Of a stretch of DNA of 64,000 nucleotides, positions 16,603 through 25,092 are shown one piece after another. Under the pieces are notes generated by a model, which saw nothing but the letters and a program-made list of their open reading frames with translations, was not told where the DNA came from and made no database searches. How positions within the stretch are numbered: the stretch's first letter is position 1; every line of letters starts with the position of its first letter. The stretch is from Prado023 sp963706875. Its GTDB lineage: Bacteria > Actinomycetota > Actinomycetes > S36-B12 > CAIYMF01. A program made the translations under genes and the position numbers. Location of the stretch: positions 186,001 to 250,000 of the forward strand of contig CAVPNW010000004.1 in NCBI GenBank assembly GCA_963706875.1, written 5' to 3'.

Positions 16603-19155
16603 ATGGTGAAGTCCCGGGGCCGTCTGGCCCGAAGTGCTGGAATCCTCCTGACCGCTACCGCGCTGGCTGGATGCGCCACGGGTGAGGCCGACGGTGAGAG
16701 CACCGGGGGTGGGGAGGCCAGCCTGGTCCTGCCCGACCTCTCCACCGTCTCCGTCGTGGGGGGTGGCTCCGGCCGTGTGCTGCTGATGTTCGGGCTGCTG
16801 GTCTGCGTGCTGGGCCTGGGCTTCGGGCTGCTGGCCTACCTGCAGCTCAAGCGGCTGCCCGTGCACGAGTCGATGCGTGAGATCTCCGAGCTGATCTACT
16901 CCACATGCAAGGCCTACCTGCTCAAGCAGGGCCGGTTCCTGCTGATCCTGTGGGTGTTCATCGCGGCGGTGATCGTCGTGTACTACGGCGTGCTCGTCGG
17001 GTTCACGTGGCAGCGGGTGGCGATCATCCTCGCGTTCAGCCTCCTGGGCATGGGTGGCTCCTACGCCGTGGCGTGGTTCGGGATCCGCGTGAACACGTTC
17101 GCCAACTCGCGCACGGCGTTCGTCTCGCTGCGCGGGATGCCGTTGCCGCTGCACCGCATCCCGCTGAAGTCCGGCATGTCGATCGGCATGGTTCTGATCA
17201 GCCTGGAGCTGCTGATGATGCTGGTCATCCTGCTGTTCCTGCCCCCCGAGATCGCCGGCGCCTGCTTCATCGGCTTCGCGATCGGCGAGTCCCTGGGAGC
17301 CGCCGCGCTGCGGATCGCCGGTGGCATCTTCACGAAGATCGCCGACATCGGCTCGGACCTCATGAAGATCGCCTTCAAGATCAAGGAGGACGACGCGCGC
17401 AACCCCGGGGTTATCGCGGACTGCACCGGGGACAACGCCGGCGACTCGGTCGGCCCCAGCGCGGACGGCTTCGAGACCTACGGCGTCACCGGCGTCGCGC
17501 TGATCACGTTCATCCTCCTTGCGGTCGAGGACCCGGGCGTGCAGGCGAGCCTGCTGGTGTGGCTGTTCGTGGTGCGCGCCGTGATGGTGATCGCCTCGGG
17601 CGCCTCGTACCTGCTCAACGACATGTGGGCCCGCCGCCGTTACGCGACCGCCGACCGGATGAACTTCGAGGAGCCGCTGAGCTCATTGGTGTGGGTCACC
17701 TCGGTGGTGTGCATCCTGTCCACGTTCCTGACGACCTACCTGGTGCTCGGGGTCGGCGCCACGAGCGAACTGTGGTGGGAGTTGGCTGCGATCATCTCGC
17801 TGGGCACGTTGGCCGGCGCCCTGATCCCCGAGCTCGTCAAGGTCTTCACCTCCACGAACAGCAAGCACGTCAAGGAGGTCGTGAAGAGCTCGCGGGAGGG
17901 CGGCGCCTCGCTCAACATCCTCTCCGGGCTGGTCGCCGGCAACTTCTCGGCCTACTGGCTCGGGATGGCCATCGTCGGCCTGATGGGGTGCGCATACCTG
18001 ATCAGCAACATGGGCCTGGACGTGATCATGATCGCGCCAGCCGTCTTCGCGTTCGGCCTGCTGGCGTTCGGCTTCCTCGGGATGGGCCCGGTGACGATCG
18101 CCGTGGACTCCTACGGCCCGGTCACCGACAACGCCCAGAGCGTCTACGAGCTCTCGATGATCGAGGACATCCCGGCCATCGACGCCGAGCTGGAGCGGGA
18201 TTTCGGGTTCACCCCGCAGTGGGACCGCGCCAAGCAGATGCTCGAGGAGAACGACGGGGCCGGCAACACGTTCAAGGCCACGGCCAAGCCCGTCCTGATC
18301 GGCACGGCGGTCGTGGGCTCCACCACGATGATCTTCTCGATCATCATGGGGCTCACCCAGGGCCTCACGACCGGCATGGAGAACCTGTCCCTGCTCTACC
18401 CGCCGTTCCTGCTGGGCCTGATCAGCGGTGGGGCGATCATCTACTGGTTCACCGGCGCCTCCATCCAGGCCGTGACCACCGGCGCCTACCGCGCCGTCGA
18501 GTTCATCAAGGGCACGATCAAGCTCGACGGCGTCACCAAGGCCAGCGAGCAGGACTCGCGCCGGGTCGTCGAGATCTGCACCCAGTACGCCCAGCAGGGC
18601 ATGATCAACATGTTCCTCGGGGTGTTCTTCGCCACGCTGGCCTTCGCGTTCCTCGAGCCGTACCTGTTCATCGGGTACCTGATCTCGATCGCCGCGTTCG
18701 GGCTGTACCAGGCGATCTTCATGGCCAACGCCGGCGGCGCCTGGGACAACGCGAAGAAGATCGTTGAGATCGACCTGCACGCCAAGGGCACCGCGCTGCA
18801 CGACGCCACGATCGTCGGCGACACCGTGGGTGACCCGTACAAGGACACGTCCTCGGTGGCGCTGAACCCGGTCATCAAGTTCACGACCCTGTTCGGCCTG
18901 CTGGCAGTCGAGTTGGCGGTCAGCCTCGACGGGCAGGGCAACGAGGTCCTGGTCAAGGTCCTGGCCGCGGTGTTCTTCGCGGTGTCTGTGTTCTTCGTGC
19001 ACCGCTCGTTCTACGGGATGCGCATCGAGGTGCCGCTGGTCGATGACGAGGAGTACCCGGAGGAGCCCGACGGCTCGGCCGGTTTCGGTGGCAGTGGCGC
19101 CCTTCCTGAGGGCAGCTCGGCAATTGCGTACGAGGGAGCAGGTGGGGTCAGGTGA
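16603..19155 (+). CDS. hppA: Divergent membrane-bound H+-translocating pyrophosphatase
   Basis: 850 aa, about 16-17 TM segments. Hydrolyses PPi and pumps H+ across the membrane. The catalytic set is present: DIGSDLMKIAFKIKE (from D248), DCTGDNAGD (273-281), GPVTDNA, GNTFKATAK (554-562) and VGDTVGDPYKDTS (from V738). Lys558 in GNTFKATAK is the residue that confers K+ independence in H+-PPases. The residues between catalytic motifs (NPGVIADCTGDNAGDSVG) differ from canonical HppA and match the divergent, Na+-regulated H+-PPase group described from Chlorobium and Cellulomonas. Unusual: the N-terminus looks like a lipoprotein signal (TATALAGC, Cys24) before a Gly-rich linker and TM1. The SD lies in a GGGGTAATCCCC palindrome. 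Confidence 0.93.
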   Translation: MVKSRGRLARSAGILLTATALAGCATGEADGESTGGGEASLVLPDLSTVSVVGGGSGRVLLMFGLLVCVLGLGFGLLAYLQLKRLPVHESMREISELIYSTCKAYLLKQGRFLLILWVFIAAVIVVYYGVLVGFTWQRVAIILAFSLLGMGGSYAVAWFGIRVNTFANSRTAFVSLRGMPLPLHRIPLKSGMSIGMVLISLELLMMLVILLFLPPEIAGACFIGFAIGESLGAAALRIAGGIFTKIADIGSDLMKIAFKIKEDDARNPGVIADCTGDNAGDSVGPSADGFETYGVTGVALITFILLAVEDPGVQASLLVWLFVVRAVMVIASGASYLLNDMWARRRYATADRMNFEEPLSSLVWVTSVVCILSTFLTTYLVLGVGATSELWWELAAIISLGTLAGALIPELVKVFTSTNSKHVKEVVKSSREGGASLNILSGLVAGNFSAYWLGMAIVGLMGCAYLISNMGLDVIMIAPAVFAFGLLAFGFLGMGPVTIAVDSYGPVTDNAQSVYELSMIEDIPAIDAELERDFGFTPQWDRAKQMLEENDGAGNTFKATAKPVLIGTAVVGSTTMIFSIIMGLTQGLTTGMENLSLLYPPFLLGLISGGAIIYWFTGASIQAVTTGAYRAVEFIKGTIKLDGVTKASEQDSRRVVEICTQYAQQGMINMFLGVFFATLAFAFLEPYLFIGYLISIAAFGLYQAIFMANAGGAWDNAKKIVEIDLHAKGTALHDATIVGDTVGDPYKDTSSVALNPVIKFTTLFGLLAVELAVSLDGQGNEVLVKVLAAVFFAVSVFFVHRSFYGMRIEVPLVDDEEYPEEPDGSAGFGGSGALPEGSSAIAYEGAGGVR

Positions 19156-20201
19156 ACATCGCGATCCGGTATGGGGCGGCGGTCGTCGACGCGGACGGTC
19201 ACGTGAGCGGTCACGACGCAGGAGCGACGCTCGTCCGGCGGCTGCTCCGGGTGTTCCCCCAGGCGCGGCTGATCGGCCCGGGCCCGCGGCAGGGCGATGG
19301 GTTCGACGTCATCCCGCTGGAGTTCGTGGACGGCTCGGAGACCGTGGTCATCAACATGGACGTCATCGACTCCGTCGGAGTCTGGCAGACGCTCAAGCAG
19401 AACTGCGACGAGCCGAAGCTGATGAACTTCGTGTGGTTCAACACGGTCAAGTACGACCATCGCGTGCAGCGGTCGGCGCTGGGCCTGTCGTGCGGGCTGT
19501 TCCCGACGTTCGCCAACTCCGAGCGCACCGCCAACGAGATCCGCGAGATCGTCTCCGGCTGGACGATCAAGTCGATCTGGGAGGAGGCCCGGATCGCGTG
19601 GGTCAACCTCGGCATCCGGCTCGAGCACGTCCAACCACGTCGGGAGTCGAGCGTTCCTGTCGTGCTCTACCCGGCCATCTACCTGTCGGAGCGCAAGCAG
19701 CCGCAACTGTTCCTCGACACCGTCGAGAAGGTGCACAAGCGCACGCCGATCAAGGTGGAGGCGCGCCTGCACGAGTCGCACCTCATCAGCGAGCGCGCCA
19801 TGCGCTTGTCCCGCAAGGACTGGGCGTGGGTCGGCCCGCTGACTGCCACCCGCGAGGACTACTGGCACGCGCTGGCCCGGACCACCGCGTTCCTGGCCAC
19901 GGCGCGCGATGAGTCGTACGGCCTGGAGTACGTGGAGGCCCTGGTCGCCGGTGCTGTTGGGGTGTTCCCGGACCGCCCGTGGGCGCGGGCGATCCTCCCG
20001 GAGCGTTACCCGTTCTTCTACAGGACGCCGGCTGAGGCTGAGGCGATGCTCTACCGCGCCGTGACTGATACCGACGCCTGCCGTCGCGAGCTCGACCAGG
20101 CGGCCGGTGGGGACTTCGTGCAGTGGCTCGGCGCCCGGCACGACGACGACCAGTTCGACCGCGCGATCGCCGCGCGGGTGCGGGAGTGGTTCGGCGCCTG
20201 A
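19152..20201 (+). CDS. Glycosyltransferase, GT4/GT-B-like
   Basis: 349 aa. The GTG start overlaps the hppA stop (GTGA), so it is translationally coupled to the pyrophosphatase. The C-terminal half has the retaining GT-B donor-site pattern: an Arg/Lys-containing loop, ARDESYGLEYVEALVAGAVGVF with Glu residues in the E-x7-E position (ESYGLEYVEAL), followed by DRPWARAILPERYPFFY. The N-terminal half has VVINMDVIDSVGVW and NFVWFNTVKYDHR, in place of the usual Gly-rich acceptor loop. The family transfers sugars from nucleotide donors. Acceptor unknown. The tight coupling to a PPi-driven proton pump is notable, as nucleotide-sugar synthesis releases PPi. Confidence 0.8.
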   Translation: MNIAIRYGAAVVDADGHVSGHDAGATLVRRLLRVFPQARLIGPGPRQGDGFDVIPLEFVDGSETVVINMDVIDSVGVWQTLKQNCDEPKLMNFVWFNTVKYDHRVQRSALGLSCGLFPTFANSERTANEIREIVSGWTIKSIWEEARIAWVNLGIRLEHVQPRRESSVPVVLYPAIYLSERKQPQLFLDTVEKVHKRTPIKVEARLHESHLISERAMRLSRKDWAWVGPLTATREDYWHALARTTAFLATARDESYGLEYVEALVAGAVGVFPDRPWARAILPERYPFFYRTPAEAEAMLYRAVTDTDACRRELDQAAGGDFVQWLGARHDDDQFDRAIAARVREWFGA

Positions 20202-20668
20202 GGCGGTGGTCTTGCGGCCGGCGGCGGGTCCAGATCGGCGGGTGCGATCGGCGGGTCGCGATCGGCGGGTGCGCGGGCGGGGAGGGCCTTGTGCCGGGCT
20301 GGGTGCGGCTGCCGTCGATGAGCTGGACGTCCGCTGAGGCGAGTTCGGCACGAGCACTGACGATGCCCTCGACAGCGAACGCGACCAGCGTCCCGCGCTG
20401 GACTCCGCTGGCGCGACGGACTCGTTGGTCATGTCGGGGCCGAAGACCTCGACAGGTCGCGGGGACCGGACGGAGGGGTGAAGCCCGCGCAGCCCGGATT
20501 CGTGAGAGCGGGCGGCCATCCGAGCACGTCCCTGAACAGGGCGTGGGTGGCGTCGGAACTGGGTCGTGGTGTCGAGGTGGCCCCGTGTGTTCCCTGACCG
20601 CGGGGTCCGCGCGGTCATCCACAGGATGGTTCGCTACCTCTGGCAATGTCAGCCACCCTTGATAGTGT
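20202..20668. other. Intergenic stretch, no gene; short tandem repeat
   Basis: About 470 bp. Contains three tandem copies of a 13-14 bp unit (GATCGGCGGGTGC with one GATCGGCGGGTCGC) at 20233-20272. The open frames crossing it are compositional shadows with no motif. The right end carries the promoter of the DUF222-HNH gene. Confidence 0.6.
20233..20272. repeat. Three tandem copies of GATCGGCGGGTgc
   Basis: Units at 20233-20245, 20246-20259 and 20260-20272; the middle copy has one extra C. Lies in the gap after the glycosyltransferase gene. Confidence 0.8.
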
Positions 20669-20684
20669 TCGTACAGGCGTTCGA
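20659..20684 (+). promoter_or_regulatory. Putative -35 box and LexA-like (SOS) box
   Basis: TTGATA at 20659-20664 fits a -35 element. The following TCGTACAGGCGTTCGA (20669-20684) matches the actinobacterial SOS consensus TCGAAC-N4-GTTCGA with one mismatch, placed between -35 and the GTG at 20702, where a bound repressor would block transcription. Damage induction of the downstream gene is inferred. Confidence 0.55.
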
Positions 20685-20701
20685 AGCACAGGGGGTTCGG
20701 G

Positions 20702-22144
20702 GTGAGCAGCACGACAGTGGATCAGCGCACGGTGGTGGACCCACGGGCGGTCGGGGCGATCGGGTCGGCCTCTGCGGAGGTGGTTGATCTGTGGGCGCGG
20801 GCCACTGGCGTCACGGTCCGTGACCTGCCCTGTATGGGCCTGTTGGCCGGGGAGCGGCCGATGGCGGACGTGGATGTGCTGGCCGGGGCGTTCGCGGTGG
20901 TGGAGTACGAGTTGGCGCGTCGGATGCACGCCGCGGCGTCGGCCGGGTCCCTGCCCTTGGGGAGTCCGGGGGCGGTACTGGCCGCCCGGGGGTGGGCTGC
21001 CCCGCACGCGAAACGGTTGGCCCGCGCGGGGGCGTTGGCTGCTGAGCACCCCACCGTGGCCGGCGCGTGGGCCGCGGGGATCATCACCAGTGATCATGTG
21101 GATGCGATCGCCCGCAGCATCGGACCGCTGGAGCCCGATGAGTTGGCTGCGGTGGTCGAGGAGCTCAGCGCGTTGTGGGGGCAGCTGTCCCCTCAGGCGG
21201 TGGCCACGTTCGTGGCCCGGGTGATCCGCTTGTTGCACCCACCCGGGGACCCGGACCCCGACGAGGTCGGGGCCTATGAGTCCCGGTCGGTGTCGTTCGC
21301 GGTGACCGCGGATTCGGTGATCCTGTCCGGGGTGCTGCCCCGGGTGGAGGGCGAGGCGGTGATCGCCGCGGTCGAGGCGTTCGCCGAACGGCTGCGCTCC
21401 GAGGCCGACCACGTCCCCGCGTCCGCCCGCCGCGCCGACGGGTTGGTCGCGCTGGTGAACGCCGCCCACGCCAGCGGATCGATCCCCAGCCGGGGTGGGC
21501 TGCCGGTGAGCGTGTCGGTCACCCTCGAATCCACCGTCCTGGGGGACCGGGTATGGTCCACGTCCCGGGGGCACACCCTCACCGACGCCGAGGCCCGGTT
21601 CACTGCCTGTGACGCGCTGGTCACCCCGATCCTGATCGACTCCGGTCACTGCCCGGACACCATCGCCGACCTGGTGGCCGCCGCTGGATCGTCGGCCTCG
21701 GCATCATCAGACCCGGCAGGGGGCGGTGAGCCGGCGTCGGCGGGGGCGCGGATCGCGGCCCTGGCCAGCACCCTGTTGGGGACCCGGATCCCGCTGGCTG
21801 TCGGGCGCACCGCCCGGACCGCGACCCCGGCGCAGCGCCGGGCGCTGGCCGCCCGGGACAGGGGGTGCATCATCCCCGGCTGCGGGATCCCCGCCGAAGC
21901 GTGCCAGACCCACCATGTCGACGACTGGGCCGGCGGCGGAACCACTGACCTGCCGAACATGGTGCTGTTGTGTTGGGCACATCACCGCCAGGTCGACCTC
22001 GGCATGTGGACCATCGTCCCCGCGGAGCCAAGCGACCAGGTGCCCCGACCCGAGACCGGCGCGCCACCCGGAACCCCCTGGCCCGCCAACAACGGCGCAC
22101 CCTGGACCATCACCCGCACCCCCCGAACCCGCTGGCGGCTGTGA
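20702..22144 (+). CDS. DUF222 / HNH endonuclease-like protein (13E12 family)
   Basis: 480 aa, GTG start. N-terminal DUF222 helical region (about 30-300) with VEYELARRMHAAASAGSL and AGIITSDHVDAIARSI; C-terminal HNH domain with RDRGCIIPGCGIPAEACQ, THHVDDWAGGGTTDLPNMV and CWAHHRQVD, giving the zinc Cys pair and catalytic His. This is the 13E12 repeat family, which is multicopy in many actinobacteria and sometimes mobile-intron associated. No other copy is present in the window. The gene converges with metA; only 13 bp separate the stops. The upstream LexA-like box suggests induction by DNA damage. Confidence 0.92.
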   Translation: MSSTTVDQRTVVDPRAVGAIGSASAEVVDLWARATGVTVRDLPCMGLLAGERPMADVDVLAGAFAVVEYELARRMHAAASAGSLPLGSPGAVLAARGWAAPHAKRLARAGALAAEHPTVAGAWAAGIITSDHVDAIARSIGPLEPDELAAVVEELSALWGQLSPQAVATFVARVIRLLHPPGDPDPDEVGAYESRSVSFAVTADSVILSGVLPRVEGEAVIAAVEAFAERLRSEADHVPASARRADGLVALVNAAHASGSIPSRGGLPVSVSVTLESTVLGDRVWSTSRGHTLTDAEARFTACDALVTPILIDSGHCPDTIADLVAAAGSSASASSDPAGGGEPASAGARIAALASTLLGTRIPLAVGRTARTATPAQRRALAARDRGCIIPGCGIPAEACQTHHVDDWAGGGTTDLPNMVLLCWAHHRQVDLGMWTIVPAEPSDQVPRPETGAPPGTPWPANNGAPWTITRTPRTRWRL

Positions 22145-22157
22145 GGGCCCAGAACAG

Positions 22158-23087
22158 TCAGTGCTTCCGGGCGGCCAGCTCGTGTAGGTCATACGGCGTC
22201 TCCTGGTAGACGCAGTAGTTCAGCCAGTTGGTGAACAGCAGGTCACCGTGCGCGCGCCAGCCGACGATGGGCACTTGCCCGGGGTCGTCGTTGCGGTAGT
22301 AGTTGCGCGGCATCTCGATGGGCAGCCCAGCCTCGAGGTCGCGGCGGTACTCGATGTCGAGGGTCTCGGCGTCGTACTCGGCATGCCCGGTCACGAACAC
22401 ACGGCGGCCGTCGCGCGACGCTGCCAGGTAGACACCTGCCTCCGGGGAGACGGCCAGCAGCTCCAGGTCGGGTTCGGCCAGGATGTCCTCCACGCTGACC
22501 GTCGTGTGCCGGGAGTGCGGCGCGAGGAAGACGTCGTCGAACCCGCGGGTGATCTTGTTCTTCGGGTCGGTCACCTCGTGGGAGAACACACCGAAGACCT
22601 TCTCGTCCACTGTGTGCTTGCCGATCCCGTAGTGGTGGTAGAGCTCGGCCTGGGCCCCCCAGCAGATCGCCAGGGTTGAGAACACGTGCTCGTCGGCCCA
22701 TTCCATGATCCCGACGAGCTCGGCCCAGTAGTCCACATCCTCGAACTCCATGAGCTCGACAGGGGCACCCGTGATGATCAGTCCGTCGAAGCTCTGCTCG
22801 CGCACCCGGTCGAAGGTCTCGTAGAAGACCTCGAGGTGGGTGTGGTCGGTGTGCTTGGGGGAGTAGGAGGCCGTGTGCAGGAAGGTGACCTCCACCTGCA
22901 GGGGGGAGTTGCCCAGCAGGCGCAGGATCTGGGCCTCGGTGGTCTGCTTGGCCGGCATCAGGTTCAGCACCAGGATGTTCAGCGGACGGATGTCCTGGCT
23001 GGCGGCACGGCGATCCGTCATCACGAAGACGTTCTCGGCGGCGAGGACGTCGGCGGCCGGAAGGCCTTCCCTGATCTTGACGGGCAT
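22158..23087 (-). CDS. metA: Homoserine O-acyltransferase MetA, probably acetyl-CoA specific
   Basis: 309 aa from the ATG at 23087 (GGGAG 8 nt upstream); numbering then matches E. coli MetA exactly. Catalyses acylation of homoserine, the first dedicated step of methionine synthesis. Catalytic Cys142 in ICWGAQAE, His235 and Glu237 in FVTGHAEYD are all at their canonical positions. Residue 111 is Glu (TGAPVE): experiments on the family show that Glu111 goes with acetyl-CoA and Gly111 with succinyl-CoA, so this enzyme is probably a homoserine O-acetyltransferase. The divergent intergenic region upstream has a 14-nt GC palindrome but no riboswitch I can recognise. Confidence 0.95.
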   Translation of the reverse strand: MPVKIREGLPAADVLAAENVFVMTDRRAASQDIRPLNILVLNLMPAKQTTEAQILRLLGNSPLQVEVTFLHTASYSPKHTDHTHLEVFYETFDRVREQSFDGLIITGAPVELMEFEDVDYWAELVGIMEWADEHVFSTLAICWGAQAELYHHYGIGKHTVDEKVFGVFSHEVTDPKNKITRGFDDVFLAPHSRHTTVSVEDILAEPDLELLAVSPEAGVYLAASRDGRRVFVTGHAEYDAETLDIEYRRDLEAGLPIEMPRNYYRNDDPGQVPIVGWRAHGDLLFTNWLNYCVYQETPYDLHELAARKH

Positions 23088-23223
23088 GGTCGCAACTCCC
23101 TGTGGCGGTGGGGGCGATTCTACGATGCGTGCCCGCAATCGCAGGATTCGCCGAACCCTCGGCCCTACGAGGGGGCCGGCGCGCCGGCTGGCACACCCTC
23201 ACGATCGCTGGCACGCTCGATCC

Positions 23224-23391
23224 ATGGACGCCCACCTGCGCGAGATCGTCGAACGGGGTGGCCGGGCGCAGTCCGCCGAGGCCGCACGTCTGCTCATCCG
23301 TCTGGAGTCCGATCCGGAGGATCACGAGGCCCGCTCGCTGGCCCGGGTCCTCGTTGAGTCCTACCTCCACGATCCGGATCTCACCCGCTGA
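23224..23391 (+). CDS. Hypothetical small protein, 55 aa
   Basis: ATG start, divergent to metA. The product starts MDAHLREIVERGGRA, then has AARLLIRLESDPEDHEARSLA and ends HDPDLTR: two amphipathic helices, acidic overall. Codon use has high G/C at third positions as in real genes here. No clear ribosome site and no known family. It may be a real small gene or chance. Confidence 0.4.
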   Translation: MDAHLREIVERGGRAQSAEAARLLIRLESDPEDHEARSLARVLVESYLHDPDLTR

Positions 23392-23459
23392 CCCAGACGA
23401 AGACGTCGGCGGGCGCCACGCGTTCCGGCAGCTCCTCCGGGCCGCACCCAGGGACCGGC

Positions 23460-24020
23460 TCAGGCGGGACCGGTGTGGATCTCGAAGCGCAGGGCGGGCC
23501 CCCCGCCGGCCGAGGGCAGCTTCGTGAAGCGCTCGACGAGCACGCCCCCGTTGGCCTGGATGACCCGTTGTGACGCCAGGTTGTCCAGGTCGGTCGTGAT
23601 GTCGACGACGGGCAGGCCCTCCGCTGCGGCGATGGGCAGCATCGCGGCCAGGGCCGCAGTCGCGTAGCCGCGCCGGCGCTTCCACGGCACCACGGAGTAG
23701 CCGATGTGGCCCAGGCAGGTGGGAGGCAGCTCCCTGGTGCCCGGTTGCCAGCGCAGGTTGATGGCGCCGGCGAACTCCCCGTCCCACATCCATCGGGTCA
23801 GGCCGGGCAGCCGCGGGACCGTCGTGCCATCGGGCAGCTCGATGGGGCCACCGGCCGCCTCCCGGTCGTCACACAGGTCGATGAAGCGCTGCGGGTCACG
23901 CGTCACGCGATCGATCTCGCCCTGGTCGGGGCCGACGTGCTCGGTGTTCGGTGACCATCCGCGCCGCAGCGCGTCGAGGTAGCTGGGCAGGTGCTCGGCG
24001 CGGCGGCGGATCAGCTCCAT
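23460..24020 (-). CDS. GNAT-family N-acetyltransferase
   Basis: 186 aa from the ATG at 24020, which has GGGAGGA upstream; a GTG at 24053 directly abuts the previous stop and would add 11 residues. The GNAT core is clear: CLGHIGYSVVPWKRRRGYATAA contains the acetyl-CoA P-loop (R/Q-x-x-G-x-A, here RRRGYA), followed by VVDITTDLDNLASQRVIQANG, whose N-x-x-S-x-x-V/I-x-x-N-G is the RimI/RimJ-type motif B. An N-terminal MELIRRRAEHL with a Glu/Asp-rich loop would bind the acceptor. Likely the YjbR/RimJ-like group that acetylates proteins or small amines. It follows the CDF transporter gene on the minus strand. Confidence 0.87.
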   Translation of the reverse strand: MELIRRRAEHLPSYLDALRRGWSPNTEHVGPDQGEIDRVTRDPQRFIDLCDDREAAGGPIELPDGTTVPRLPGLTRWMWDGEFAGAINLRWQPGTRELPPTCLGHIGYSVVPWKRRRGYATAALAAMLPIAAAEGLPVVDITTDLDNLASQRVIQANGGVLVERFTKLPSAGGGPALRFEIHTGPA

Positions 24021-24053
24021 GGGACCGGATCCTCCCACCGGGACGACTGTCAC

Positions 24054-24875
24054 TCACCCCATCCGCAGGATGCGCCACGCCCCCGAGGCGACGAGGACCG
24101 CGATCGCCGTGCCGATGACCAGGTCCGGCAGGGCGGAGCCCGTGATCCCGACGAGCACCCCGGCGATGATCACGCCGAGGTTGGCCAGCGCGTCGTTCGT
24201 CGTGAAGATCCAACTGGCCCGCATGTGTGCGCCACCACGTCGGTGCCGGCTGAGGATCGCCACGCAGGCCAGGTTCGCGGCCAGTGCGAGCAGCCCGACT
24301 CCGACCATCAGGGCCTCGACCGGCTCGCTTCCGGACGCAGCGCGACGCACCACCTCGACGAGCACCAACCCGGCCAGGGCCAGCTGCAGCCAGCCACTCA
24401 TGCGGGCCGCGCGTCGTTGGCTGGCCACGTTGCCCGCCGCCAGCAGGGCGATCGCGTAGATGCTCGCATCGGCGAGCATGTCCAGGGAGTCGGCGACCAG
24501 CCCCGTGGACTGCGCGACGAGCCCGGCGATCAACTCGATGACGAACATCGCCGCGTTGATGCCCAGGACCCACCAGAGGGCCCGACGTTGGGAGCCCGGC
24601 GACTGCGGAGGTGGCTCGTCCAGCGCGGCCCCGGCAGGATCCACGGGCACGACCGACGTCAGCTCGGCGCCAATCGCCAACGGCTCCAGTGCGGCGATCA
24701 GGGGGTCCGGCGGCCCGGTGTGGACGGCCGCCAGCGTGCGGGCCCCGAGGTCGAAGTCGAGGGACCGGACGCCGGGAACCCCCGACAGCGCCATCCGGAT
24801 GAGCTGCTCCTCGGTCGGGCAGTCCATGCCGGGGACGGCGAACACGGACCGCGTGGGCAGCGCGTCATCGGGCAC
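24054..24875 (-). CDS. Cation diffusion facilitator with N-terminal metal-binding-like domain
   Basis: 273 aa. N-terminal domain (1-75) begins with SVFAVPGMDCPTEEQLIRMAL, an HMA-like fold in which GMDCxxE replaces the GMxCxxC copper motif, so only one Cys is left. Six TM segments follow from about residue 98. The CDF zinc/cation site is in TM2, DSLDMLADASIY (DxxxD spacing), and TM5, FTTNDALANLGVII (NDxxxN). The usual C-terminal cytoplasmic domain is missing, the fold's regulatory part being perhaps replaced by the N-terminal HMA domain. Likely exports a divalent metal (Zn, Co, Cd or Fe). The start overlaps a region with no clear ribosome site. Confidence 0.88.
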   Translation of the reverse strand: MPDDALPTRSVFAVPGMDCPTEEQLIRMALSGVPGVRSLDFDLGARTLAAVHTGPPDPLIAALEPLAIGAELTSVVPVDPAGAALDEPPPQSPGSQRRALWWVLGINAAMFVIELIAGLVAQSTGLVADSLDMLADASIYAIALLAAGNVASQRRAARMSGWLQLALAGLVLVEVVRRAASGSEPVEALMVGVGLLALAANLACVAILSRHRRGGAHMRASWIFTTNDALANLGVIIAGVLVGITGSALPDLVIGTAIAVLVASGAWRILRMG

Positions 24876-24909
24876 TCGTGGAGTGTGGCACGCCGGTGAC
24901 GAATGGTGT

Positions 24910-24936
24910 TTGGCCGGTCACGGATCGGGGTACTCT
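24910..24936 (+). promoter_or_regulatory. Weak promoter candidate for the DEAD-box helicase
   Basis: TTGGCC (24910-24915) and TACTCT (24931-24936) with a 15-bp spacer, divergent from the CDF gene. If used, the leader is about 150 nt long, a form common for cold-inducible helicase genes. The spacing is short, so this is tentative. Confidence 0.3.
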
Positions 24937-25092
24937 GGCCATGCATCGACTGATTGGTGCACGTTGTCCGCGGCATCCGCCGCTGGCGAGGTCGTCTGCT
25001 TTGACGCCGTGACCGGCGTCCCCTTCGCGAGATGGGCCAGCACCCGCGGCCATCCCTCTCGACGATCTGGATCCTTGTGACTTCTCCCGCCC

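Noticed and set aside
23088..23223. SAM riboswitch before metA
   Set aside because: There are repeated GTGCCAGC-like words and a GCCGGCGCGCCGGC palindrome, but the conserved cores of SAM-I, SAM-II or SAM-IV cannot be laid out.
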